Shown: piece after piece, positions 49,101 through 59,372 of the stretch
Position numbering within the stretch: the first letter of the stretch is position 1
How the letters are laid out: each line of letters begins with the position of its first letter
Assembly (NCBI GenBank): GCA_905116865.2
Contig: CAJHNH020008455.1
Location: 1,949,580 to 2,013,579 of the forward strand
Length of the DNA: 64,000 nt
Source of the DNA: Candidula unifasciata
Lineage: Eukaryota > Mollusca > Gastropoda > Stylommatophora > Geomitridae
Reading direction: 5' to 3'
Position numbers and translations under genes: made by a program
Notes under the pieces: generated by a model
Seen by the model: only the letters and a program-made list of their open reading frames with translations
What the model was told of the DNA's origin: nothing
Database searches by the model: none

Positions 49101-52100
49101 AGACAATCTACATTTTATGGTCATGTGATGAGAAGGAGAACTGGAGTACATTGTGACAGTAGGAACGTTGGAGGGGACAAGAGGCAGAGGAAGATCGAGA
49201 GAGATGGTACTGGATAGTTTGACATCATGGCATGGAGGATCATCTGTGTCAGAGATGAATGAAAGTACATGAGACAGAAGGTTGTGGATAGACATGACTA
49301 TTAACACTACAAGGCATGGATTTTAGGAAGTACCAAACTAGTGACCATATGTTTCTAGGTGTTTCTATAGATAATATAATTCTCTTGCTGTTCTCTATCA
49401 CAGACAGTTGGTATATGGATGTAATTATTACAGTTTTAATGTAACAATAGAGACTTTGTCCTAGTAAAATAAACAGCTAAAATTGAAGAAGTTGAAAATC
49501 TTTTTACTGTATTTTACTATTATGAGAAATGCAATTAGTAATGAGGCCCATTACTGACTGATTGTCTCCGTACACTGTGCTGAGTTTCTTCGTTGAGTTA
49601 GAAAAAGAATGGAGTATAAATAATATTAGAATGATCCATAGGCTGACCGTCAGAGGAATTGTTAATCAATGTAGAACTGGTACATTTTCTTGCCTGAACT
49701 GTTCATTCAGTGCGCACCAGTGGCATCCATATTCCAAATGACCATTCGGCAACAGGTCTCTCATTCTAGCCGATGATCTTAACTAAGGCTTTAAAAAAAA
49801 ATATTTTAGCTAGGGTTTAAATTTTGGGCTTATATCTGGGATAGGTTTTATTGAAAGGAACCACGGTCGTACTCATTTCATAATAATCTCAAAGACAACA
49901 CTGATACACTGTAGCCAACCTTCAATGCGGAGGAGAGGCACATATATTTGTAATCTTACCATGTTTCACTGAAAATAAGACTGGGTCTTGTATTAATTTG
50001 GGCTTCAAAAATGCATTAGGGTGTCCAGGTTAGGTTTAATCTTTTTTTTTTTTTTCAGATGCAAAATCCACTGATTCATGTAAAACATACTACATTTATT
50101 CAAATACAGTCATGTCGTCTTCAAAAACACTGTCATAACTCTCCAAATCCAGAATTATGGCTCGAATTTCTGTCCACTAACAAGTTTGCACCAGTGGCGT
50201 CTGTATTCCAACTGCCAATTCAGCATCTAGTCTTTCATTATAGCTAACGATCTTAACTAGGGCTTACTTGTGAGGTATGGCTTATATTAAAAACATTCTG
50301 AAAATTATGCTGGGGCTCATGTTTGGGGTAGTTTTTTTTATGGGGGGGGGGGGGGGGGGGGGGGCGCGCACAGCAGTACTCACCTGCAAGGCAGCAACAA
50401 ACTGAATTGTGCTAACAAGAGCAAGTCTGGTCCCGGGGTCAAAGTTGAACTTGAGCGTCTCAATAAAATGAACAGTATCAATTTTTATGTCTACAAACAC
50501 ATACAACATCTGAATGCCTTCGGTCTGGTCAATAGGAACTGCAATAAAGACAAACAAACAAAAACAAATTATGTTTTTTCAACAAACATAATGTTTTTCC
50601 ATAAATGTTTTTTTAACAAATAAACAAAACATAATGTTTTCCCAACAAACAAAATGCCCCCCCCCCCCCCAAAACATAATACTTCCATCCACCACATGTT
50701 TTCCTAACAAAAAACATAATGTTTTCCCAACAAACAAAAAGCCCCCCCCCCCCCCCCCCCCACATAATACTTCAATCCACCACATGTTTTCCTAACAAAA
50801 AACATGTTTTCCCAACAAACAAAATGTCCCCCCCCCCCCCAAATGTTTTTCCAGACCCACAAAAGATAACCTGAGAAGTAAAGGTGACCAGTGTATTATT
50901 ACATAACTTATCAAGTGCTGACTGGTCTTCACAAATATGGGTCTAGCACCATATGCCTGTTCTGTGGATGGCTTGAAAAAGATCCTTCACTTTGGTAAAA
51001 GTTAAAAAAAAAATTATAGCAGGGTCCTTTTCAGAAGGTCGCTCTGATCAGTCTTCCTGAAAGAAATGTGGCCTCTCGCTAGCTCTCCTGCCCAAGATGT
51101 CATGTATATCCTTTGCCCATCTTTGTGCTGGTCAGCCACTGCCTCCCTCTCTTTCTTGGTACCATGCCTTCTGCTATTATTTTTTCCATTTTGCTGTGGT
51201 GCTTGATACGGCCATAATATTTGAGTTTATGCATAAATCACCTGCAGTTGTTATCGAGCCCGGCACCGTAGCATTATGAAATGAGTTCACAACACCTAAG
51301 CCACAGAGGCTTAATACACACAATAAATATACCCTGACCGGGGCCTTCGCAGGAAGCAAAAAACAGTACCATTGGACACTTCTGAACTGATTTATGACAA
51401 GTTATACATTGTGAGGGCCCTTAGGGAGCGAGTGAATAGTGCGGAGGTGCAGATAGATCATTACGGTCTAAGGAGAATGGCGCTGCAAGGAGTTCCCAGG
51501 GGATCTGGCTTATGCTCAATACTCAGGGAAAAGATGAGACGGACATACAGTCAGATAGCTACTGGTACCATCGGAACTGGAACCCTTCACTTGCTGCCGA
51601 ATATGGGGGACTGAGCACTTATGGGAGTGTCCTGAGTGCTGTGATGTTGATTCTTATTTCAACATTCAACTATCAGGCATGATGTTGGCTACTTTATCCA
51701 ATTTTTTTTTCAAAAGCCATAAAAAACTGATCGACCACAAGGAAAAGTAAAAAAAAGAAGTTAAAAAGACAGGGAGGATATGGGGTGAGCTGCATGCAAT
51801 AGCAAAAGAATATGACAACTTAGCATTTTGGTTGAGAGTCTACACACCACTGAAGGATAAAGGGCACGAAAGAAGAAGACAGTTCACAATTGTAATAAGG
51901 AAGCCCTAACTTGCAAAAATGCCATAAAATGGCACGCTAGCGAACATAAAATTACCAAGTAATACGTAGGCTTTTTTTTTTCCAGTGGCACACAATGCTA
52001 TGCAGTCATCATCATGTAGCAGGTCCTTTAAAGAACATCGCTCTCATCACTGCCTGCCTAAAAGAAACTCGGTCTCTCGCCAGTTCTCCCGCCTCATGTA

Positions 52101-55100
52101 CTTTCATACTCAAGGAGTCACTTATATCCTGTGCCCATCTTCGTGTCGGTCGGCCCCTGCCCCCTCCTTCCTGGTACCATGCCTTCTGCTATAATTTTTC
52201 CATTATCTGCTTTGCAGTGCCGGCAGCTTTTATCTAGGCATCTTTTTTTTTTACAGCATTACATAACAGAAAGTACCAGCACGTTTTTAATAGAGATGCT
52301 TTACACTGAGTACCGGCACCTTTTTTGAAGATGCTGTATAGTGAATACCACTACTTTTTTTATTCTTAGAAAAATAGACCTTCAACAGCCAAAAAATACG
52401 ACGGTTTGTTTATGACACTGTGTCTTCTCTTCTGTCTTCTAACCCTCAATGGAGTATAGGCCCTCACAAACTCATGCCAGGTTGCCTTTTCTATCCTTTG
52501 CTATTGCATGCAGCTCCCCCCACGTTTTTAAATTTACTCTATAGCTCCCTTCTCCATGTGTTTTTTGTCTGCCTTTATTTCTATGCTCCTGTGGGTTCCA
52601 GTGCAGAGAATTCTAGTTATACTGTTATGAGGTTTCTCAATATGTGACCTATCCAACACCAGCGTCTTTCGTTCACCTCTTGGTCCACTGAAACTTGTTT
52701 AGTTCTCTCCCAAAGCTCTACATTCGTGATTGTATCTTACCATTTAATTCCCTCTATTCTGCACAGGCACCAGTTAATTAATGTTTGCAGTCTTTTTTTT
52801 TTTGTAATTTCCTCAGTTGTTCTCCATGATTCTGCTCCATTTAACAGTACAGATTTGACTTTAGAATTAATAATTTTAAGTTTCGTATTAGTTTTAATTC
52901 TTTTGACCTCCACAAATTTCCTAGTGCTCTGAAAACTTCTCTTGACCTTTGTATTCATATTTTAATATCTCTATCAGTTTCCCAATCTTTATCTACATTA
53001 GTGTCCATATAGGTAAAAGGTGCTACTCCACGGGTTGGAGTGGAATACCATGAAGAGAAACCAGATTACTATTTGCCTGATTTATTCTCATTATCTTTTC
53101 CTTTGGGAAAGACATGAGAGAAACCAGATTACTATTTGCCTGATTTATTCTCATTATCTTTTCCTCTGGGAAAGACAAAGTGACACCCTGCAAAGGATAC
53201 ACAAAGAATTGATAAAAAACCTTTGAACAGTAAAGTGACGGAGTAATAACACATCTTACTAAGACAGCTGTGGCCATAATGAACCATCAGATCTGCTCCG
53301 AGTGCCTTGGCTGTGAAGTCATCCACACAACAAGCACCGTAGGTCACATCTCCCATGATGACTGTGTCCGCCTCAGTGAACCTTAAAAAAACAATCGGTT
53401 CTTTAATTTTAGACCACCCCCATCTCATCGGCTTCAAGATTTTGTAGGGAATTCCTTGGACAGTACCATATTATTGGGGGGGGGGGGGTTAGGGTTAGTG
53501 TTAGATGATTAGCGACTACTACTAAGATGGATCTGCATGCAAAACTCAAGTTTTGGAACAAGACCAAAGTCCAAAAAGTGGACGAACAACCAGATCTTTT
53601 TACCTGAGTTTACAGCTAGTGAACACAAAGAAGAAGAAGAAGAATCACAGATTTCAGACAGTAGTATGAGATTCATGCCAGGAAACAGAGATTGGGACTT
53701 CATCAAATAATAATCTGCCTTTCTTCTTCTTTGAGTTCACCAGTTGTGATTCCGGCACAAAATTATGGTTGTTCGTCCACTTGTAGACTTTTATCTTGTT
53801 CCAGAACCTGAGACTTGCATACACATCTGGCTAATTTGTACACAGGCTGTTGTTTTCTCGCCTCTCAGGAAACACCCCCTCTCCTCCAATTGTTATCTCA
53901 TCATTATGTAGCAGCCCCTTTGCAGAAGGTTGCTCTCATCACAGTCTCCTGAAAGAAGCTCAGTCTCTCGCCAGCTCTCCCACCTGCTGCACTTTCATAT
54001 CCAAAAAGTGACTTATACATTATGCTCATCTTCATGTTGGTCAGCCCCTGCCCCTTGTTATCCACCTTACAGAATAAATAAGTGTATGACCCTACACCCT
54101 TGAGTGAGATTTCACTTAGCGAGAATGAATTACTCTCCTAAGTTTATTCTCATTCTTTTAACCTTTCCTCTATAGATAGATGTTTAGAGTTAATTGATCT
54201 CATCCATGAGCAACATTTGATTTATCCGGCAACTGATTTTGTGAAATGCATAGAAGGGTAATGTCACTGGTGAAGTTTATATGGTTAATTTATCCTGTAT
54301 GATTTTGTAAAAAAGACAATGTAATGTAATTGGTGAAGTTTAGATCCCAAAGCTTTTTTTGTCAGGGTCCACTGAATTCCATTTCCAGGGGTAGCTGTTG
54401 GTAGGAGAGCTGTCGTGTATTAGCTAGACGCTCCCCTTCAGATCGGAAGGTCATGGGTTCAAATCCAGACAGTACTATATTTTTCCCCCGGCTCCCAGGT
54501 CAACCCAGCCTTAAATGGGTGTCAGGTAAAGTCCTGGGACATAATGCTGATCACATCACCTACCAAGTGCAGATTGATCTACAAAATAAACCTCTAGCCC
54601 TATATGCTCAACACGTACAAAGGTGTACAACAAAGGTCTTTTTCTTTAATTTACTGCATATAGTATCACCTTTTAGGATGATGTAAGATGGGGGAAGGTG
54701 TCCCTTATTTTGAGGATTTGGGGCTGCATGGATAATGCAGCTGCCACAAACTGTGCAGGTTAGGATGTTTATCCATCACTTACAGAGGAAGTCTCCGACA
54801 TGACAGCTTAGAGTTCTAGCTACTTAGACAGTCGCCCTTCTTTGTTATCCAGTCTATAATAATCTGTTGTGCTTCGACCCAAAAAAAAAAATATTGAATG
54901 GGTTGACAGCATCTTGAAGTCCCGCCTCAAGAAACTATTTTGGCTGTAAATATTGGGACACTCCTAGTAAAAGGAAATGAAAGAGCCAATAGACTGGCTG
55001 TTTCTGCAGTGGTTGGTGGAGGAAAAAGTATGGACAGAGCAGACATAGTGAATGTGCTGCATTCTACAGAGTTTAAGACAAAGGAGTCAGAGACAATGAA

Positions 55101-58100
55101 CTGCCTGTTGGAAATGGAAGTTGGTTACGGGGTAAAGAAAGAAGAAATGCCAATCAATTCCTTCTGGGTGTGTTGAGCATGGAGGCAGTGAGATGGCTGC
55201 TGCATCGGAGGACAGAGCACAAATGGTCAGACCGATGAAATAGGATGTCGATACAAACAAGTAAGACTGAACAATATGAATATATCACCTCTCAATAATA
55301 TCAGCTATAACACATGCAAACAGAAGCAGGCCTTCAGGAAACTGCAGTGCCACCCTCTTGGATTTTGTCTGTCTTATCTTCCAAATTGTTTTGTGAATTT
55401 CAAAGTTGTAGTTCTCTGGAAGCTGTAAAACACAAATGATGTGTACTTCTCCACATAAATACACATTAAATATTATCATTTTTATGGTTCCAGAAGTATA
55501 TGTGTGAAGGTGTTTAAATATACTAAGCCACACAATGATGCAGGAAAACACTGAGTAGAAATATTTTTTAAATGTTATAATAGGGGGCTGCGTGGTCTCG
55601 AGGTATGGTGTCTGCCTCGAGTGCTAGAGGTCCTGGGTTCAAGCTCCGGTGAGGACTAGAATTTTTTCGCGCGGACTTCTAGTAATTTCCTCCTGGTTTC
55701 TGGGTAGTAAGACCAGACACCCGTTTGCATTGTTGCGCACATAACAAATCTCTTGGCAGTTGGAAATCATAAAGAGAGTAGCTTAACAGTGCTTCCAGGA
55801 CAAAATTTTGAGTTAAAAATCTACCAAAAGTATTTCAGGATCCTCACCGGTGAAACAGAGTTCATGCACTGCGCTGAGATTCTTCTGACTTAGGCTTGAG
55901 TTTGAAGAAAAACGGAGCACTTATCGGTTACACCCTTGTGCCATGATGTTGATCGTTAAATAAACATTAATAACATTTTTTTTTAAACCACAGCAATATG
56001 ATCTGTGATGGTATTTATACTAAAATATGACATTATGATAAATGGTGAAAAATATATACATTACATCTGATGGTGTGTCAAATTATACTAACAAGTAGCA
56101 ATATGATTCAGGGTTGCAGCTCCTTGTCTCATTAATATTTTCCCTCTTTGACTATTTCTATTTAATATCAAGAAATGAAAAGAATAAAATACTATGAATT
56201 CAACTAAAATATTGTGAACCCAACTGCAATATTGTGAATTTCATTGAAACACTGTGAATCCAACTCAAATACAGTGAGCCAATTAAAATATTTTGCATCC
56301 AACTGAAATATTGTGAATCCAATTGAAATATTGTGAATCCAGCTGAAACACTGCGAATCCCACTGAAATACTGTGCATCCAACTGAAATACTGTGCATCC
56401 AACTAAAATATGGTTAATCCAAATCACATACTGCAAATCCAACTGAAATATTGTGAATCCAAATTAAAATATTGTAAATGCAACTGAAATATTGTAAATC
56501 TAAACAAAATATTGTGAATCCAACCTGCTTAATGGCATCATTAATGTCTGCATCATTCAAAATTTCCTCAGGAATTTGGTGGGCCCCTCTCCTTGGTCTA
56601 TTTGAGCCTGAAAAATAAGAGACATTGTTTTTCTTAAATTAGAACTCTCCCAGTAAAGATATGGAGCAAAAATTAAATGTTCCAGCCATGTAAGCTGTTC
56701 TTCAAGACAGTCCCACTACTGGGTCTTCAGACTTAGCTAGCTGCTACTTTAACACTGTCTCTCCTAAAGTTTTTGTACCTACAGCACTCATGTTTATTAT
56801 CTTCTTCTTCTGCCTTTCTAGCCCCCAATGGAGAATAGGCCCAAAACCAACACACGCCAAGTGGTTCTATCCTTTGCTATGGCATGCAGCTCTCTCCATC
56901 TTTTTAACTTCTTTCTCCAGCTCTCTTCTTCATGTGTTTTTTGGCCTTCCTTTATTCCATGGTTCTTCCTAAATCAGTTCAGAGAGTTCTAATATACCAC
57001 GTGTCAATTCTGGAGGTTTTCCTAGGTGAGGAGGTATGTCGACGATAAGGACTCCTTTTAACTTTATCCTCACTGTGAAATACTTTTTCTACTTGAAGAG
57101 CCTCCCCTCATCTTGGTTGGCTGGGTTTTACTTGCTTCTTTTTTTTGACTTATCCATGGTTGGTTGGTTTTTGTGGCTACTGTTTTCACAGGATGAGGTA
57201 CCCAACCTTACCCTTAGTCGCCTCTTACGACATGCTTGGTAGGGTGCAGTGTCACTATTCTTTGCTTCCTGTGAGGGCCCCGGTGACACACGGGTGATTT
57301 GTTATCTTAGGAAACTAAAAGTACAGCTTTGAGACAGAAGTAGTTACTCCAGTGACAACGTCTGTAAGACTATCAAGAACCACCTTATTCATCTAATAGG
57401 TGCCAATTCACCTAGGCGACTAAACATCCAAAACAGTTTTTATCTAATTGTTTCTTTAAAGTTATGGCACTTGTCGCTGCTTTTCTGGCCTGTATTCATT
57501 TCTGGTGGCCACACACATGCTAGCGGTTCTACTAGCCAGACATAAATGTGTTCTTTTTGTTGGAGATAGGTCAGTTAAGTGACTCTGTATTCTTGTTCAT
57601 ATTTTGGCTGGTATTGTAGATTTATGTTTATGTTGTCTGTCCATCTTAGGTGATGATGACCAGTCCTTTCATCCTGGAGGGATGGATGAAATGATGACTT
57701 GCGCAGTTCATCACCTCACTCTCTTGCCCAAGTCCATCTAAGTGGAGTGACAAGATAAATCAATTCAATAACAGAGTGTTTTGCGCATGCCGAAAAGTTT
57801 GAGGACAACGACGACGCTAATCTGCGTCGGCGCACGTGGTCTCCCCGCCATGTCGCTTTTATCGTCTGCAGAAACGCTCAAAAGTGTCAACAGTCACTAT
57901 TATCCTCTGCTACTATCATCAACAGTGTTGCATCTCTTAAAATTGTCAGGTAATCAGAAACAATAAGAAACAGGTCCGCAATTAACATATTGCTTAGAAC
58001 CTGTTAGAGAATTTGTTTCGCTATACAGAGCTGATCCTAGTAACCTAGTTTTGCCGTGACTTGTTCATCACCGGAAGTTCGCATATTTTTAATAGGCCTG

Positions 58101-59029
58101 AGCCCAGTAAGGATATTTGTTCGGCGCCATAAAGCCGGGGTAGAAGTTCGGAGGAGAGCCTACAATTTTAATTAATTTATTTGATTCAAGAACCGACATC
58201 ACAGCACTCAGGGCATTCACATAAGCGCTCCGTCCCCATCTTCAGCAGCCAGCGAAGAGTTCCGATACTAATGGTGCCAGGGCTATCCTCCGACTAACAG
58301 TCGGCAAAGATGGCGGCCGCAAAAATCCTTTCGAGCCACAGCGGTCACGAGCACACCGCGGCTGCTGCTCGTGGGTCCTAGCCATCTAGTTTAGTCTCAT
58401 TCCACGCCACTCACGCGGCATGGGGGACACGTTGCAGTGGCGATAGTCACCGGAAAAACGCAAATTAAGTCGCGCGACTGTGGCTCGAAAGTATATTTTG
58501 CGGCCGCCATCTCTGCCGACCGTTAGTGGTAGGATAGCCGGTGCCAGTAGGCTAAGTAGCATTCTGATTAAACGTCCGTCTTCGTCTTACCTTTCCTCTG
58601 AGCCTCGAGCATCTGACAGAACGTTCCGTCACTCCGTCACTCCCCACTGCATCAATCTCACCAGACTGTGGTGATCCATCTGCTCCTCCGAACCGTACAC
58701 GCTCTCCCACAAGGCACTAACCACGTCTGCCTTAATGTTATCATGCATCAATATTCCACCAACCAACTGTGCAGAGCCAGCTGAGATGAGTCTGAAGTCT
58801 GTGAGTCTAGTGTAACGTGTAGGCAATTTTAATTTGAGAATTCAATTGCATCACTCACAGACTATTGAATGTTAATTCAACCATATCTAGTCTGTTCTGT
58901 ACTAAATCATTAACGATATAAGCATTTCTTGTGAAACTATTTTAGTATTCAATGATTATCGACGCTCAGAGACTTACCATAAACTTTATGATCACGCGAA
59001 GCCACGACCACGGTAGTGGTGGTCGCCAT
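41338..59029 (-). CDS. DPH1: DPH1, diphthamide biosynthesis protein 1, complete, 11 coding exons
   Basis: DPH1 with DPH2 forms the radical-SAM-type [4Fe-4S] enzyme that transfers the 3-amino-3-carboxypropyl group of SAM to a histidine of eEF2, the first step of diphthamide synthesis. Exons: 59029-58978, 56607-56525, 55422-55289, 53381-53260, 50538-50384, 49048-48930, 47381-47313, 46703-46547, 45586-45486, 43387-43309, 41499-41338. All eleven join in phase to give 410 aa (human 443). Landmarks: [129 protein letters not shown]. Cluster ligands are C107 (or C108), C210 and C337. The human PQC motif just before the second ligand reads PQS here. The last exon was found from its Trp-Thr-Val-Asn motif and starts in phase. 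The exon 2 donor is weak (GTTGGA). Confidence 0.96.
41605..41870 (-). repeat. tRNA-derived SINE, family B
   Basis: Minus strand head with B box GGTTCGAATCA and the family B body down to GCCTGAAGGCG. It lies in DPH1 intron 10, 100 bp upstream of the last exon. Confidence 0.7.
42275..42470. mobile_element. SPIN-like hAT non-autonomous element
   Basis: The ends are CAGTGGTTCTCA and its inverse TGAGAACCACTG. Flanks 42267-42274 (GTCTGTTC) and 42471-42478 (GTCTATTC) form an 8-bp target duplication with one mismatch. Inner landmarks, in order, are GTGGTTCTCAACCTGTGGG, a GACCCTTTTACAGGGG stretch, CCATCGGAAAACACATAT, and GGTCACCACAACATGAGG. From memory these match the SPIN (Space Invaders) hAT consensus at both ends. 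196 bp, no coding capacity. Located in DPH1 intron 10. Confidence 0.8.
42595..42790 (-). repeat. tRNA-derived SINE, family B
   Basis: Inverted copy: CCTTTACTACCCAGGAC and GTCGACCTGGGAGC, head near 42780. Confidence 0.65.
42791..42960. mobile_element. Possible second hAT-type element end
   Basis: The sequence opens with CAGTGGTTTTTAACCTGG, close to the terminal repeat of the 42275 element. No matching right end was found, so this is a one-ended, low-confidence call. Confidence 0.3.
43773..44225 (+). repeat. SINE-like family A copy split by a ~170-bp insertion
   Basis: The head (TCGGTTCTGGGGCCGC to ACCCACTGCCTCT, 43773-43829) is separated from its continuation (CCCCTGAAAAAGCATGTC..., 44000-44225) by unrelated sequence. 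Confidence 0.5.
44735..44905 (+). repeat. tRNA-derived SINE, family B
   Basis: GGGTTTGAATC box, then GGTACCAGGAAATGCCGTGG and AAGTAAAGGTGGGCC. DPH1 intron 9. Confidence 0.6.
44925..45110 (+). repeat. LINE C-terminal fragment
   Basis: [20 protein letters not shown], then [19 protein letters not shown]. Confidence 0.65.
45190..45445 (-). repeat. SINE-like family A copy beside a DPH1 exon
   Basis: Inverted copy ending about 40 bp from the exon 9 donor (45485). 45600-46190 after the exon is AT-rich without recognised content. Confidence 0.6.
46200..46525 (-). repeat. LINE C-terminal fragment beside a DPH1 exon
   Basis: [17 protein letters not shown] in the minus frame, with a local 60-bp duplication (TTCGTGAATCAGCACACACA at 46450 and 46495) adjoining the exon 8 donor at 46546. 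Confidence 0.65.
47500..47690 (+). repeat. LINE C-terminal fragment
   Basis: [20 protein letters not shown], then [17 protein letters not shown] and a (GAA)n end. Confidence 0.65.
49080..49310 (+). repeat. LINE C-terminal fragment antisense in DPH1 intron 5
   Basis: [20 protein letters not shown], then [12 protein letters not shown]. It begins ~30 bp from the exon 6 acceptor. Confidence 0.65.
49480..50340. repeat. Direct duplication of an unidentified repeat
   Basis: 49700-49790 and 50190-50265 share GCACCAGTGGC.TC and ATGATCTTAACTARGGCTT-like blocks. 49480-49560 repeats 46797-46890. 49965-50045 has the inverted core AAGACTGGGTCTT followed by GCATTAGGG, reminiscent of DNA-transposon ends; class not assigned. 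Confidence 0.4.
51370..51670 (+). repeat. LINE RNase H-family tail
   Basis: [20 protein letters not shown], then [19 protein letters not shown], ending ECCDVDS near 51650. DPH1 intron 4, antisense. Confidence 0.65.
52000..52345 (-). repeat. LINE 3' tail plus a pyrimidine-rich relic
   Basis: ATCATCATGTAGCAGGTCC through TGGTACCATGCCTTCTGC. The rest repeats a GAGTACCGGCACCTTTTTT motif that also appears, inverted, at 5107-5165. 52400-52980 is unassigned. Confidence 0.5.
53055..53175. repeat. 61-bp direct duplication
   Basis: Two near-identical copies of GAGAAACCAGATTACTATTT... ending GGGAAAGACA, ~85 bp from the DPH1 exon 4 donor. Confidence 0.85.
54385..54610 (+). repeat. tRNA-derived SINE, family B, reference copy
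   Basis: Head with GGTAGGAGAGCTGTCGTG and B box GGTTCAAATCC, then TCAGGTAAAGTCCTGGGA and CTAGCCCTATATGCTCA. Other copies: 20225, 20730, 33415, 41605, 42595, 44735 and part at 50865-51000. Confidence 0.75.
54905..55250 (+). repeat. LINE RNase H tail
   Basis: [20 protein letters not shown], then [13 protein letters not shown]. Ends ~40 bp from DPH1 exon 3. Confidence 0.65.
55585..55745 (+). repeat. tRNA-derived SINE, family C
   Basis: GGGGCTGCGTGGTCTCGAGG head and B box GGTTCAAGCTCC, then CACCCGTTTGCATTGTTGCG. Inverted copy at 33095-33265. Confidence 0.75.
56205..56524. repeat. 20-bp minisatellite forming the DPH1 exon 2 donor flank
   Basis: About 16 units of GAATCCAACTGAAATATTGT. The array touches the exon: the donor GTTGGATTCAC (56524 downward) is the inverse of a repeat unit. 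Confidence 0.88.
57120..57300 (-). repeat. SINE-like repeat with the shared AAGCATGTCGTAAGAG head
   Basis: On the minus strand: ACCGGGGCCCTCACAGGAAG, CAAAGAATAGTGACACTGC and AAGCATGTCGTAAGAGGCGA. A related copy is at 34800-34960. The body after the head differs from families A and D. 57300-58190 holds no supported feature. Confidence 0.6.
58190..58830 (-). pseudogene. LINE RNase H tail, interrupted by a MITE
   Basis: Minus frame 58826-58548 reads [38 protein letters not shown] tail sequence. After the MITE (58281-58539) it resumes as [19 protein letters not shown] and ends [13 protein letters not shown] near 58195. The same ending is seen at 23520-23610 and 51550-51650. Located in DPH1 intron 1. 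Confidence 0.7.
58281..58539. mobile_element. hAT-like MITE with ~60-bp terminal inverted repeats
   Basis: The first ~60 bp (GGCTATCCT..., containing GATGGCGGCCGCAAAA and TTTCGAGCCACAG) return in inverted form at the right end, which finishes AGGATAGCC. The element is flanked by a perfect 8-bp direct repeat GGTGCCAG (58273-58280 and 58540-58547), the target-site length of hAT transposons. It has no coding capacity. It sits inside an older LINE tail. Confidence 0.85.
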
Positions 59030-59372
59030 ATTTGTTTGTGTTTGTGAACAAAAGCTGGATTAGACAAGACATTAGGAATTAGGGACCATTCTGATAATTT
59101 AATTAATTAATATTCCCTTCAACTTTAGTTTGAATTGTTAATTTTGTGTGTGTGTGGTTTTTTTTTCTTATTCTGAAATTTAATGGATATAGTAATATAC
59201 ATCAGTTTTTCTATTATCCTAAACATGATGATGAACTTCGAAGTTGTGAAAGTAAAACCGAAACCGAAAGCATCCGACAAGAACCAGACGTTTCCTGTGA
59301 GAGAGAGTCGTGGGAAAACAGAAGTTTGTTTAACTCGCACAGATTTGCATCCCATTCAACATTCACTTCCAA
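59030..59372. promoter_or_regulatory. Shared 343-bp DPH1/FKBP6 divergent promoter region
   Basis: The DPH1 ATG (complement, 59029-59027) and the FKBP6-like ATG (59373) point away from each other across 343 bp. The interval is AT-rich, with a TTAATTAATTAATATT-like run near 59100, and has no CpG-rich block. Both 5' UTRs and any core promoters must lie here unless 5' non-coding exons exist. Inference from gene layout; no specific factor site is claimed. Confidence 0.5.
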
